Of a stretch of 64,000 bases of DNA, positions 37,193 to 46,500 are shown piece after piece. Source of the stretch: DASSFG01 sp035547915 (GTDB lineage: Bacteria; Planctomycetota; Planctomycetia; Pirellulales; JAICIG01); contig DASZTS010000023.1 in the NCBI GenBank assembly GCA_035547915.1, positions 310,001 to 374,000 of the forward strand, written 5' to 3'. A program made the position numbers and the translations under genes. The notes under the pieces are model-generated. The model ran no database searches. It saw nothing but the letters and a program-made list of their open reading frames with translations, and was not told the DNA's origin. How positions within the stretch are numbered: the stretch's first letter is position 1; each line of letters begins with the position of its first letter.

Positions 37193-38055
37193 GCGATGCG
37201 GCCGATGAGATCTAGGTTGCGGGTCTCGGCGTCGGTCTGCTGGGGCGCCGGCCTGGCGGACGGTGCAGCGGCGGGAACCTCGCCATGCCCTGTGGTCACA
37301 CACGGCCGCGGCACGCAGCGCGGCACCCGCACCTGCACCGTGTAGGGAACCTGGCGGCAAACCGTGTAAGGAACCTGTCGCGAAACCTGCTCCGTCACCA
37401 TCCGGCAATTGACGTGCGGAATGCGGCGCACGATTTTCTCCTGTACCTGGCGACACACCGGGAATCGCGCGACCCTCGTCACTTGGGTAGGAACCAGGTT
37501 ACAGACCTGGACGTTCACCGTCTCGGTTACCGTGCGGGCGACATAACGGGTCACCGGCACACGCTTCTGCACGATGTTCGGCACCCATACCGGACAAGGC
37601 GGCGGACAACAGGGATCGCAAGAGGGAGCGGGAGTCGACCAATGACCCTGGTCGACGCAGTACGTGCACCACGTCGTGACGGGTTCGCAGACGACCCGGC
37701 AGCGAGGCTGCTGCACGGTCTGGTAGACCGGCTTCATCACGGTGCAAGGAAACGACTTTTCGACCCAGTCCACCACCGTGCGGCAGATGACGTCGGGGCA
37801 TTCTTCGTAGGTCGTTTCATACACCGGCTTGCACTGCGTCCAAGTGCAGGTCCGATAGGCGGTCTCGTAGACGGTGCGGTAGCACTGGATTTCGCGCATG
37901 TCGTAGACCACGTCGTACGCCACACATGGAGCACACGGAGCGCAACAACCGACGTCGCATCCCCTCATGGCGGCACGGGCAGGTGTACCTGCCGAAACGA
38001 GTAACGTCGCGCCCAACAGCGCGACCAGGGCGGTCCAACGGGTGTTCTGTTTCAT
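37189..38055 (-). CDS. YTV-type cysteine-rich cell-wall protein
   Basis: 288 residues from ATG 38055, with AGGAGG 8 nt upstream. Signal peptide (LVALLGATLLVSAGTPARA). The mature part is dense in Cys and repeats 'C/V-Y-x-T-V' motifs (YRTVYETAYRTC, CKPVYETTYEEC, VPYTVCRQVPYTV). This fits the planctomycete YTV repeat family, known from proteinaceous cell walls with disulfide links. A Pro-rich middle (CDPCCPPPCPVW) and basic repeats follow. The tail is Ala/Pro-rich. Confidence 0.8.
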   Translation of the reverse strand: MKQNTRWTALVALLGATLLVSAGTPARAAMRGCDVGCCAPCAPCVAYDVVYDMREIQCYRTVYETAYRTCTWTQCKPVYETTYEECPDVICRTVVDWVEKSFPCTVMKPVYQTVQQPRCRVVCEPVTTWCTYCVDQGHWSTPAPSCDPCCPPPCPVWVPNIVQKRVPVTRYVARTVTETVNVQVCNLVPTQVTRVARFPVCRQVQEKIVRRIPHVNCRMVTEQVSRQVPYTVCRQVPYTVQVRVPRCVPRPCVTTGHGEVPAAAPSARPAPQQTDAETRNLDLIGRIA

Positions 38056-38132
38056 CACGAGCCTCCTGAAAATCGTGGATATGTACATTGCCGGCAAAGT
38101 CAACCCAAATCACGCAACTTTTATCGCGCCGC

Positions 38133-38138
38133 TATAAT
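38133..38138 (+). promoter_or_regulatory. Possible -10 box for the PNPOx-like gene
   Basis: TATAAT exactly, 45 bp before the ATG, in an AT-richer pocket. No matching -35 box could be found, so this is tentative. Confidence 0.3.
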
Positions 38139-38182
38139 GACTCGGCGGTCAAAAAAGGGCAAGTAGCCGAAGGAGACGATTC

Positions 38183-38629
38183 ATGACCAAGCCGACGCCC
38201 GGCAAGATTGAACCCCCACAAGTGCTCGAATTGGCCCGCGATGTGCTCGCGCGCGACCGGTTTCCGCAACTGGCGACGACTGACGGCGACCAACCGCGAC
38301 TGCGGCCCGTATCGCCCGTGCGCACCGAAGGTTTCACGGTCTACGTGGCCAACCTGCGTTCTTATCACAAGACGGGCGAGATCGCCGCCAATCCCAAGGT
38401 CGAGCTGTGTTACGTCGACGACGGGCATAACCAGGTGCGCGTCACGGGCATCGCCGAGGTCGTGACCGAGCGGCCGCTGCTCGAACAAATCTGGAACGAG
38501 AACCCGCTGCTGCGGCAATACCTCGGCACGCTCGATAATCCCGAGTTGATTATCTACCGCATCCGGCCGAATCGCGTGCGCTACATGCAGGAATGGGCAC
38601 TCGAATACCACGAAGTGCCGCTAACGTAG
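38183..38629 (+). CDS. Pyridoxamine 5'-phosphate oxidase-like flavin protein
   Basis: 148 residues, split-barrel fold. QLATTDGDQPRLRPVSPV near residue 30 and the conserved GEIAANPKVELCYVDD centre match the PNPOx-like family, which binds FMN (or F420/heme) between two subunits. C-terminal EWALEYHE fits the barrel end. Function open: oxidoreductase or stress protein. Followed by palindromic repeat copy B. Confidence 0.78.
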   Translation: MTKPTPGKIEPPQVLELARDVLARDRFPQLATTDGDQPRLRPVSPVRTEGFTVYVANLRSYHKTGEIAANPKVELCYVDDGHNQVRVTGIAEVVTERPLLEQIWNENPLLRQYLGTLDNPELIIYRIRPNRVRYMQEWALEYHEVPLT

Positions 38630-38669
38630 AAGAGGCGTCCCGCCTCTTCCTATCCTGCTGGTTCCTCTA

Positions 38670-38739
38670 AGAGCCTATCCGAGAACCGATGTTGCGACAG
38701 TAATGGTTCGACTCACCAACAGGTTTTCGGATCGGCTCT
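38670..38739. repeat. Palindromic intergenic repeat, copy B
   Basis: Arms 38670-38687 (AGAGCCTATCCGAGAACC) and 38722-38739 (GGTTTTCGGATCGGCTCT) pair at 16 of 18 positions. The centre is nearly the same as in copy C (GATGTTGCGACAG...TTCGACTC). It lies between convergent genes; its right arm contains two bases of the cyclase stop codon. Confidence 0.8.
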
Positions 38740-39754
38740 AAAACGTCGCAATCGGGTTGACCGGCGATCCCGTCCCGCCTTCAACAGCCAGCGGAGCGAC
38801 CGTCAGCAAGAACGACCACCGCTGGCGTTTGCGGGACTCCTCGGCCAGTTTCTCGAAATCGCAGTTGTCCAGGATCGGCATGCCCATCGCGACGACGCAC
38901 ACCCAATGAACGGGCTGCGGGAATCCCTCGACGCGTGAGGGGAGCACATCGAGCGCCAGGTCACTGCCGATCACCGCCACGCCGCGCTCTTTGAGCCAAG
39001 GCAGACACGAAGCGTGCAGGCCGGCCGAATCCTTCATCACGTCCCACGGCCCCTCGACGTCGCGTCGCGTCCAACGCCCCGTGTGGATCAACACCACGTC
39101 GCCGCTTTCCACCTTGACGCCCGCCGTCTTCTCCCACGCATCGAGATCTTGCGGATAGATCGCCCGGTCACCGGCGAGATAGCGGACGCCGAGCGCCCGC
39201 GGCATGTCCATCAGCACGGCACGCGTAAAGATTCCACCTTGGAAGTTCTCGATGCCGAGCTTTTCGGCCCCCTTCGCCGACAGCGTGTCGACGGAGACGC
39301 CGTTGTACATCTGGCCCTTGTAGACCAGGTGGCAGAGGCCGTCGAGATGCGTCTGTGCGAACCCGTGGTAGCGCACCGAGAACTCGTCGGCGGCGTAGGC
39401 GATCTCGTCACTCTTCTTAGGAATCGCCACCATCTTGTGCTCGAAGGCGGGCGACGTGTCCATCTCCCGCTTGATCGCCGCGTGGGCGAGCGAGACGGTT
39501 ACGCCGTCTTCGACCAGGGCCGCGGCCTGCTTCCGTTTCTCGCGCGTGATCAGGTTAAGTGTGCCGAGTTGGTCATCCTTGCCCCAGCGGCCCCAGTTGG
39601 ACAGCGAGGTCATCATCTCTTCGATGTCGGCCTTCTTGAGCGATCGCCGGCCGCCATCGCCAGATGGCTCGTCGCCGCGGATATCATTCAACGCCGTAGC
39701 GAAGCCGACCGAAACGAGGGCCAGCCAACAGAGGGTGGAACGCCGACCATTCAT
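38738..39754 (-). CDS. Cyclase-family (kynurenine formamidase-like) hydrolase, exported
   Basis: 338 residues with an N-terminal signal peptide (TLCWLALVSVGFATA). Cyclase-family metal motif: HGFAQTHLDGLCHLVYKG at ~128-145, matching H-x-G-T-H-x-D-x-P-x-H loosely (Q for G-T). Later GDVVLIHTGRW and VAVIGSDLALDVLP are typical of this fold. Substrate unknown; the export signal argues against tryptophan catabolism. It is divergent from the BKACE gene. Confidence 0.78.
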   Translation of the reverse strand: MNGRRSTLCWLALVSVGFATALNDIRGDEPSGDGGRRSLKKADIEEMMTSLSNWGRWGKDDQLGTLNLITREKRKQAAALVEDGVTVSLAHAAIKREMDTSPAFEHKMVAIPKKSDEIAYAADEFSVRYHGFAQTHLDGLCHLVYKGQMYNGVSVDTLSAKGAEKLGIENFQGGIFTRAVLMDMPRALGVRYLAGDRAIYPQDLDAWEKTAGVKVESGDVVLIHTGRWTRRDVEGPWDVMKDSAGLHASCLPWLKERGVAVIGSDLALDVLPSRVEGFPQPVHWVCVVAMGMPILDNCDFEKLAEESRKRQRWSFLLTVAPLAVEGGTGSPVNPIATF

Positions 39755-39935
39755 AAATAAGAATCTCCGCGAATGAGATGATCACGGCCGGACGGCGACC
39801 GCCTTCGGCCCGCGCGCGCGCACAAAAGCGAAGTCATCGAAAGTGTTTGCCAAAGGACTCGCTCCGCCGGTAACATCTTCACTCGGGGCGCCACACGTTG
39901 CAACTACCCTCTTGCCGTCGATCGGTGTGACGAAC

Positions 39936-40823
39936 ATGGATAAGCTCATCGTTACGGTCACCTGCGATTCGACGATGGCCTATCCGAGCAATCCACACAA
40001 CCCGACGCCCAAGGGTTACGACGAGGTCGCACGCGAGTACGTCCGCGCCGTGAATGCCGGCGCGAGCATCTGCCACCTGCACGGTCCCTATACGATCGAC
40101 GAGCGGATCCAGGCCGACGGCACGCGCCTATCTGATCTCGACATTCCGGGTTGGGCAAAGTTGCGGCAAGACATCTTCGACGGCTGCCGGACGAAACCGA
40201 TCATCCAATACGGCATCGCCAACGGTCGCTTCCCGCAGCGTCGGCAACTCATGATCGAGCAGAAGCCCGACATGATTTCGACCTGCTTCAACCCGCACGA
40301 CGAGTGTTTCGACTACGAACCGGGGCGTGAACCTGTGGAACTGTATGGGCTGCACAACCGCCCTGAGTTAGAAGAATATTGCCAGGTCACGGCCGAGCTG
40401 GGGGTGAAGATCGAGGCGGAGTGCTTCCATTACGGCGGCGTATGGAACGCCCAACGCATGGTGCAGAAGGGCCTGCTCAAAACACCGGTGTGGATCACCT
40501 TCTTTCTCGGCTGGCGCGGAGGGAGCTACACGCCGCCGACGGTCGAGGCCATGCTCTTCAACCATCACCACGTGCCGCCCGGCTTCCTCTACAACACCAG
40601 CGTGATGGATCCGGCCGAGCAGTGGAAGATCCTCACGACCGCCATCATCCTGGGCGGGCATGTGCGGGTGGGCATGGAAGACAACCCGTTCGTCTCCGCC
40701 GGACAATACGCCCGCAGTAATGCCGAGCTCGTCGAAAAGATCGTGCGCATTTCTCGCGAACTGGGACGCGAAGTGGCCACTCCCGACGAGGCCCGCCGTA
40801 TCATCTGGCCTGCGGATAAATAG
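39936..40823 (+). CDS. BKACE-family beta-keto acid cleavage enzyme
   Basis: 295 residues, TIM barrel (DUF849). Zn-binding HLHG at ~46-49, TCDSTM near the start, and FLGWRGGSYTPP and ARSNAELVEKIVRI at the end are diagnostic. The family cleaves beta-keto acids with acetyl-CoA (e.g. 3-keto-5-aminohexanoate); the local substrate is unknown. ATG 39936 is the start that gives a normal length; an earlier frame to 39843 is unlikely. Next to a cyclase, a DUF1501 and a TIM-barrel isomerase. Confidence 0.85.
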   Translation: MDKLIVTVTCDSTMAYPSNPHNPTPKGYDEVAREYVRAVNAGASICHLHGPYTIDERIQADGTRLSDLDIPGWAKLRQDIFDGCRTKPIIQYGIANGRFPQRRQLMIEQKPDMISTCFNPHDECFDYEPGREPVELYGLHNRPELEEYCQVTAELGVKIEAECFHYGGVWNAQRMVQKGLLKTPVWITFFLGWRGGSYTPPTVEAMLFNHHHVPPGFLYNTSVMDPAEQWKILTTAIILGGHVRVGMEDNPFVSAGQYARSNAELVEKIVRISRELGREVATPDEARRIIWPADK

Positions 40824-40858
40824 CGACTGACTCCCGTCAGTATCGAAGGAGGTCCGAC

Positions 40859-42319
40859 ATGCAGACCGGCTTCACCCGCCGCGACCTGCTGCGTAGCGGG
40901 GCACTGGGAATCGTCGGCGCTGGCGCGTCGTCGCCGCTGGGCGCGGTAAGTGCCGTCTCTATACCGGACGCCGCTACGTTCGGCCGCGCCAAGTCGCTGA
41001 TCGTGCTCTTCCTCTATGGTGCTCCGAGCCAGATCGATACGCTCGACCCGAAGCCGAACGCGCCGGCCGAGTTGCGGGGAGAATTCAAACCGATCGCCAC
41101 CAGCATTCCGGGCATCGCCGCATCGGAGTTGCTGCCCACGGTCGCCCGCAACCTGCATCGTGTCTGCTTGCTGCGTTCGATGACCCATTCGTCGAACAAC
41201 CACGCCGTATCGGTAGCCCTCTCCGGCCGGCGAGAGTCGATCCCCGCGATCGAGGCCAACGGCAACGATCCGCGGCATCAGCCCTATTTCGGATCAGTGC
41301 TGGAGTATCTCTGGGCTCAATGGGGCGTCAGCATGGTCGACACGGGCGTGCCCGTGAACATGGTGCTCCCGTGGCCGCTCAACCAGAAGACCGATCCGGG
41401 GCGCTGGCAGCATCACGCGGCCTGGTTGGGCATGGCTTACAACCCGATCGTGCCGACGTTCGTGGGCGCCGGATCGCGCGAGACGGGTGACCCCTCCATA
41501 AAGGGTTCGACTCCCATTCTGACTCGTTTCGACCCCTGGGACGGCGTGACGCCCGAGAGCACGCTCGAATTCGCGGGCGCTGCCTTGCCGGCCGACGTAT
41601 CCAAGGCGCGTCTCGATCATCGCCGCCGCCTGCTCGAGCGGTTCGATGGCGGACCTCGTCTGCAATCTCCCGCGGTAGGGGCGTTCAACCAACAGCGCAG
41701 CCTGGCCTTGTCGATGATCGACAGCCCACGGGTGACGCAAGCATTGGACGTGACTCGCGAGCCGAGCGCCGTACGCGATCGCTACGGCCTGACGATGTTC
41801 GGCCAGTGCGCGTTGGCGGCGCGGCGGTTGGTCGAGATCGGCGTCAAGGTGGTCACCGTCTTCTGGGATACCTGGACCGACAATAACGCCGCCTGGGACA
41901 CACACTTCAACCACCACCCGCGGTTGAAGCAGGGATTGTGCCCCAAGCTCGACCAGATTCTGCCCGCGTTTCTCGACGACATGGAATCGCGCGGCATGCT
42001 CGACGACACACTCGTGCTGGTGATCAGCGAGCATGGGCGGACGCCGACGCTCGCTAATTCGCCGGGAGGCGGCCGAGAGCATTGGTCCGGCGCCTACTGG
42101 GGTATGTTCTTCGGGGCCGGGATAAAGACAGGGCAGGTCGTCGGAGCGACGGATAAACACGCGGCATATCCCGTCAGCCGACCGACCCACCCCAACGACA
42201 TTCTGGCGACCGCATATCACTTGCTGGGTTTCGACCCGGCCACGACCTCGATTCCCGACCGCACCGGGCGGCCGATTCGCCTGACCGAGGGGAGCGTTGT
42301 CAACGAGTTGTTGGCGTAA
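40859..42319 (+). CDS. DUF1501 secreted protein (Tat signal)
   Basis: 486 residues. Tat motif TRRDLLRS at residue 6 with a small hydrophobic stretch. Core features: LFLYGAPSQIDTLDPKP, ELRGEFKPIATSIPG, SMTHSSNNHAVSVALSG, a GRTPTLANSPGGGREHW segment and the final FDPATTSIPDRTGRPIRL. It follows BKACE by 35 bp and is followed by the isomerase gene after 2 bp, so the three probably share a transcript. Confidence 0.88.
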   Translation: MQTGFTRRDLLRSGALGIVGAGASSPLGAVSAVSIPDAATFGRAKSLIVLFLYGAPSQIDTLDPKPNAPAELRGEFKPIATSIPGIAASELLPTVARNLHRVCLLRSMTHSSNNHAVSVALSGRRESIPAIEANGNDPRHQPYFGSVLEYLWAQWGVSMVDTGVPVNMVLPWPLNQKTDPGRWQHHAAWLGMAYNPIVPTFVGAGSRETGDPSIKGSTPILTRFDPWDGVTPESTLEFAGAALPADVSKARLDHRRRLLERFDGGPRLQSPAVGAFNQQRSLALSMIDSPRVTQALDVTREPSAVRDRYGLTMFGQCALAARRLVEIGVKVVTVFWDTWTDNNAAWDTHFNHHPRLKQGLCPKLDQILPAFLDDMESRGMLDDTLVLVISEHGRTPTLANSPGGGREHWSGAYWGMFFGAGIKTGQVVGATDKHAAYPVSRPTHPNDILATAYHLLGFDPATTSIPDRTGRPIRLTEGSVVNELLA

Positions 42320-42321
42320 TC

Positions 42322-43149
42322 ATGGCCCGTATCAACGCCGTCAGCTTTCACGAGAACCCGAGCCTCGAAGCGATCTGCTGCATTGCGCGCCGAGCCGGCT
42401 TCGATTCACTCGAACTCTCGCGGCCCCCGTTCTACTACAAGCTGACCACGCCCGCCCTGCGCCGGCGGTTCGCAGCGTGGGCCGCGGAACAGGGCCTGAG
42501 CCTCTATGGCTTCGATTGCTGGGTCGACGTGCAGCCCTACGAACGTTTCGACGAGACACTCGCCGACTTCCGCCGGGCGATCGACTGGGCCGCCGATTTG
42601 AATCTCGGCATGATCATCAGCCACGATCCCTGGGCCAGCGTCAACGGCCACCGCCCCCCTGGCCACTGCCTGAAAGTCAACGTCGACCTCTTTCGTCACG
42701 TTGCCGGTTGGTGTGCTGAGAAAGGGTTGAAGTTGGTCTTCGAACCCCACCCCGACACGCTCAGCATGGACAACGCCTGGGTGATCGACTTCATCGACGC
42801 GATCGCCGAAGACCAGCCGCCCGGCCGCGTCGGCATCTTGTACGATTGCTGCCACTACGGGGTCGGCCAGCCCGCGGCCTACATCGAATCAATCCGCGTC
42901 TTGGGATCGCGCATCCACCACCTCCATTTCTCCGATGGCGACAAGCAAACCTACGCCTTGCACCTGCCCCTCGGAGACGGCAAACTCGACTTGCCGGCCA
43001 TCGTCGCCGCGCTTAAAGAAATCGGCTTCCGCGGCACGCTGACGAACGATCTCTATAACTATCCCCTTCTGGAAGACGGCGCCAAACGCAACGCCGCCCA
43101 CATTCGCGCGCTCGAACAACAACTCGGCCTCGCTGCTCCGCCGCCATAG
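42322..43149 (+). CDS. Sugar phosphate isomerase/epimerase (AP-endonuclease-2-like TIM barrel)
   Basis: 275 residues. A TIM-barrel of the xylose-isomerase-like family: FHENPSLEAICCIARRAGFDSLELS, LKLVFEPHPDTLSMDN, GILYDCCHYGVGQ and HHLHFSDGDK hold the metal-binding Glu, Asp, His residues. Substrate unknown. Directly follows a DUF1501 gene, as often in planctomycete sugar loci. Confidence 0.85.
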   Translation: MARINAVSFHENPSLEAICCIARRAGFDSLELSRPPFYYKLTTPALRRRFAAWAAEQGLSLYGFDCWVDVQPYERFDETLADFRRAIDWAADLNLGMIISHDPWASVNGHRPPGHCLKVNVDLFRHVAGWCAEKGLKLVFEPHPDTLSMDNAWVIDFIDAIAEDQPPGRVGILYDCCHYGVGQPAAYIESIRVLGSRIHHLHFSDGDKQTYALHLPLGDGKLDLPAIVAALKEIGFRGTLTNDLYNYPLLEDGAKRNAAHIRALEQQLGLAAPPP

Positions 43150-43258
43150 CTTCGGTGCCGCTTTCCCATTCGCGTAGCCTCCTGTCGGCGGTCTCGACGC
43201 CACGGTGGCCGCCTGGAAGAACTTGCGGTCCTTCGTGGCGACAAATCCGCGGCGAAAA

Positions 43259-43426
43259 CTACTCCTCGGTGAGCCGCCAAGCCATACGCGAGGCGGTGAC
43301 ACGGGGAGCACCACCGGCGAACTCGCCCCTCGAACCTTCTTCGAGATCGATCAGCATGACACGGCCTCCCTCCGGAGATTGGTCCGACGCACCCAACAGA
43401 ATCGCTACATATCGCTGTGCGTTCAT
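43259..43426 (-). CDS. Small hypothetical protein (55 aa)
   Basis: No family recognised. The frame is favoured by AGAGG 7 nt before the ATG and a natural composition (MNAQRYVAILLGASDQ, then an acidic MLIDLEEG). It lies convergently downstream of the isomerase. The rest of 43150-43541 shows nothing I can name. Confidence 0.4.
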   Translation of the reverse strand: MNAQRYVAILLGASDQSPEGGRVMLIDLEEGSRGEFAGGAPRVTASRMAWRLTEE

Positions 43427-43541
43427 GTTCGCCTCTTGCCGATTGAAAACACGCAGCCTCGGATCTCCTGCGCTGCGCCGCAACCCAATCATAGATTCTT
43501 TGAAATCGCCCTACCACCTTAGTTCTCGCGGGGTAGCGCCG

Positions 43542-46500
43542 TTAAAGGCCAGCGAAAAAGGCATCTTTGGCGGCTGTCTGCGACTGCGCCGTGGTTGGGA
43601 AGTAATCTGGCAGCTCAGCGGCGGTGCCGGCGGCCGGAGTCGGTGGGTTGTTGGCGTACTCCTGCAGGTTCGTGATCTCCTGCTCGATCGTGCGGTCGGT
43701 AGCACCAGCCTCCATCTGGCCCTGAAAATACGCCTGTTCCACCGCGGTCGGGGCGCGGAATAAGTATTCCTCAAACCAACCGGTCACGTCGTCCGTATAA
43801 CTCTCCGCGCTGTCGAAAAAGCCTAAAGCAATTTGATTGCGCACGGTGGCCGGATCGACGCTCGCAGCCGTTTGCTGCTGATAAACGCCCAGCCAGTAAC
43901 TCTCGCCGATCGGGTCCGGCGCGCGGTCGAGAATACGCTGGTAGAGCGCGGTGATCCAGTCTTGCGGCGTGCCGCCAGCCGAGTTAAAGAACTCGGGGCT
44001 GTCGGCGAAGCCGGCCTTGATCTGCTCGGGCTCGCCCGTGGTCTGCCAGATGCCCACCCAGTACGACAAGCCGACCGGGTCGGGGGCGCGAAGCAGGTAA
44101 TCCTCGTAATAACCGGTGATGATCTTGTCGAGTAACTCGGTGCTCTCGAAAAACCCAACGGCGATTTGGCCCGTTTGGCCGCCGTTGTCGAGGACGTTGA
44201 TCCAATATTGCAGACCGGCTGGGTCGGGTGCGCGATTGAGCACCGACTCGTAGAACTTCCAGACCAGGCCGGCATGCTGCGAGAGCACGGTGAGGGTCTC
44301 CGTTCCCGTGTGTCCCGAAGTGTCGGAAACAGTGATCCTTGTGCTGTCATAGCCGGGGAAGTTACTGCCGGGAGTAAACGTGAACGACCCATCCGCGTTC
44401 ACGACGAACGTGCCACCTTGGGCGCCGGTCATCTCGCCGGCCAGGGCCGTAAGCTGGCCCGGGCCGGTGTCGTTGGCCAGCACACCGTTGGCCGCCGGGA
44501 TGCTGACCGTGCCCGAACCGATGACGTAGAGGTCGTCCTTGGGGGCGAAGGCGCCGTGCAAATTGGTCGCGATGGTGAGCGTGCCGTTCTTGAAGCCGAA
44601 CGTGTAATCGGGATCGCTGAGCGTTCCCAGGGCCGCGACGATTGGATACGTGCCCGTGGGACTGGCGGTCGTGGCCGTGGTGGTCAGGCCGGCCGCGCCA
44701 CTGACCGCGCTCGCCGTATCTCCATTGACGAAGCCGGTGATCGTAGCGGTGAGCGGCGGATTGGCCGTGCCGGTGATTTTCGTCTTGTCATCGGCGGTGA
44801 CCGTCAGCGCGGCGGGCGTCACCGTCAGCGCGCCAGGTGCATAGCTGATCGTGTAGTCGCTATCGGCGGCGCCGTTGGCGGTGATGATGTAGGGATTGCC
44901 CGAGACGTGGCTGGCAGCCGTGGCCGTCGTCGTCAGCGTCGGCGGGGTCGTCAAGCTGGCCGCGGTGTCGCCGTTGACGAAGCCGGAGTAGCTGGCCGTC
45001 AGCGCGGGCAAGGCCGCGCCGTAGACCTTGGTCTGATCATCGGCGGTGATCGTCAGCCCGGCGGGCGTGACGGTCAGCGACCCGGCTAGGTAACTGATCG
45101 CGTAGTCGGCATCGGCCACGGCGCCGCTCGCAGTAATTGTGTAGGGATTGCCGGAAACGTGGCTGGCGGTGGTGGCCGTCGTCGTGAGCGTCGGCGCGGT
45201 GGTCACGACGGCGTCGGTGTCGCCGTTGACGAGGCCGGCATAGCTGGCCGTCAGCGTGGGCAAGCCCGCGCCATAGACCTTGCCCTGATCGTCGGCGGTG
45301 ATCGTCAACGTGGCGGGCGTTACCGTCAGCGAACCGGGCTGATAGCTGATCGTGTAGTCGCTATCGACGGCGCCGCTGGGAGTAATCGTGTAGGGGTTGC
45401 CGGAAACGTGGCTGGCGGCCGTCGCCGTGGTCGTGAGCGTCGGCTTGGTCGTCAAGCTGCTCGCGCTATCGCCGTTGACGAAGCCTGAATAACTGGCCGT
45501 CAGCATGGGCAAGTCAGCCCCGTAGACTTTACCCTTGTCGTCGGCGGTAATCGTCAGCGACGCGGGCGTCACCGTCAGCGCGCCGGGTACATAGCTGATC
45601 GTGTAGTCCCTATCGACGGCGTCGTTGGCGGTGACGATGTAGGGATTGCCCGAAACGTGGCTGGCAGCCGTGGCCGTCGTCGTGAGCGTCGGCGGGGTCG
45701 TCAAGTTGGCCGCGGTGTCGCCGTTGACGAAGCCGGAGTAGCTAGCCGTCAGCGCGGGCAAGGCCGCGCCGTAGACCTTGGTCTGATCGTCGGCGGTGAT
45801 CGTCAGCCCGGCGGGCGTGACGGTCAGCGAGCCCGCTACGTAACTGATCGCGTAGTCGCCATCGGCCACGGCGCCGCTAGCAGTAATTGTGTAGGGATTC
45901 CCGGAAACGTGGCTGGCGGCCGTGGCCGTCGTCGTGAGCCTCGGCGCGGTGGTCACGACGGCGTCGGTGTCGCCGTTGACGAGGCCGGAATAGCTGGCCG
46001 TCAGCGCGGGCAAGGCCGCGCCATAGACCTTGGTCTGATCGTCGGCGGTGATCGTCAACGTGGCGGGCGTTACCGTCAGCGAACCGGGTTGATAGCTGAT
46101 CGTGTAATCGCTATCGACGGTCCCGCTGGCGGTGATGGTGTAGGGATTGCCGGAAACGTGGCTGGCAGCCGTGGCGGCGGTCGTGAGCGTCGGCGCGGTC
46201 GTCAGACTGACGGCCGTATCGCCATTGACGAAACCGGAATAGCTGGCCGTCAGTGTGGGCAAGGCCGCACCGTAGGCCTTGGACTGATCGTTGGCGGTGA
46301 TGGTCAGAGCAGCGGGCGTCACCGTCAGCGCGCCGGGTACATAGCTGATCGTGTAGTCGCTATCGACGGCGCCGTTGGCGGTGATGATGTAGGGATTGCC
46401 CGAAACGTGGCTGGCAGCCGTGGCCGTCGTCGTGAGCGTCGGCGGGGTCGTCAAGCTGGCCGCGGTGTCGCCGTTGACGAAGCCGGAGTAGCTGGCCGTC

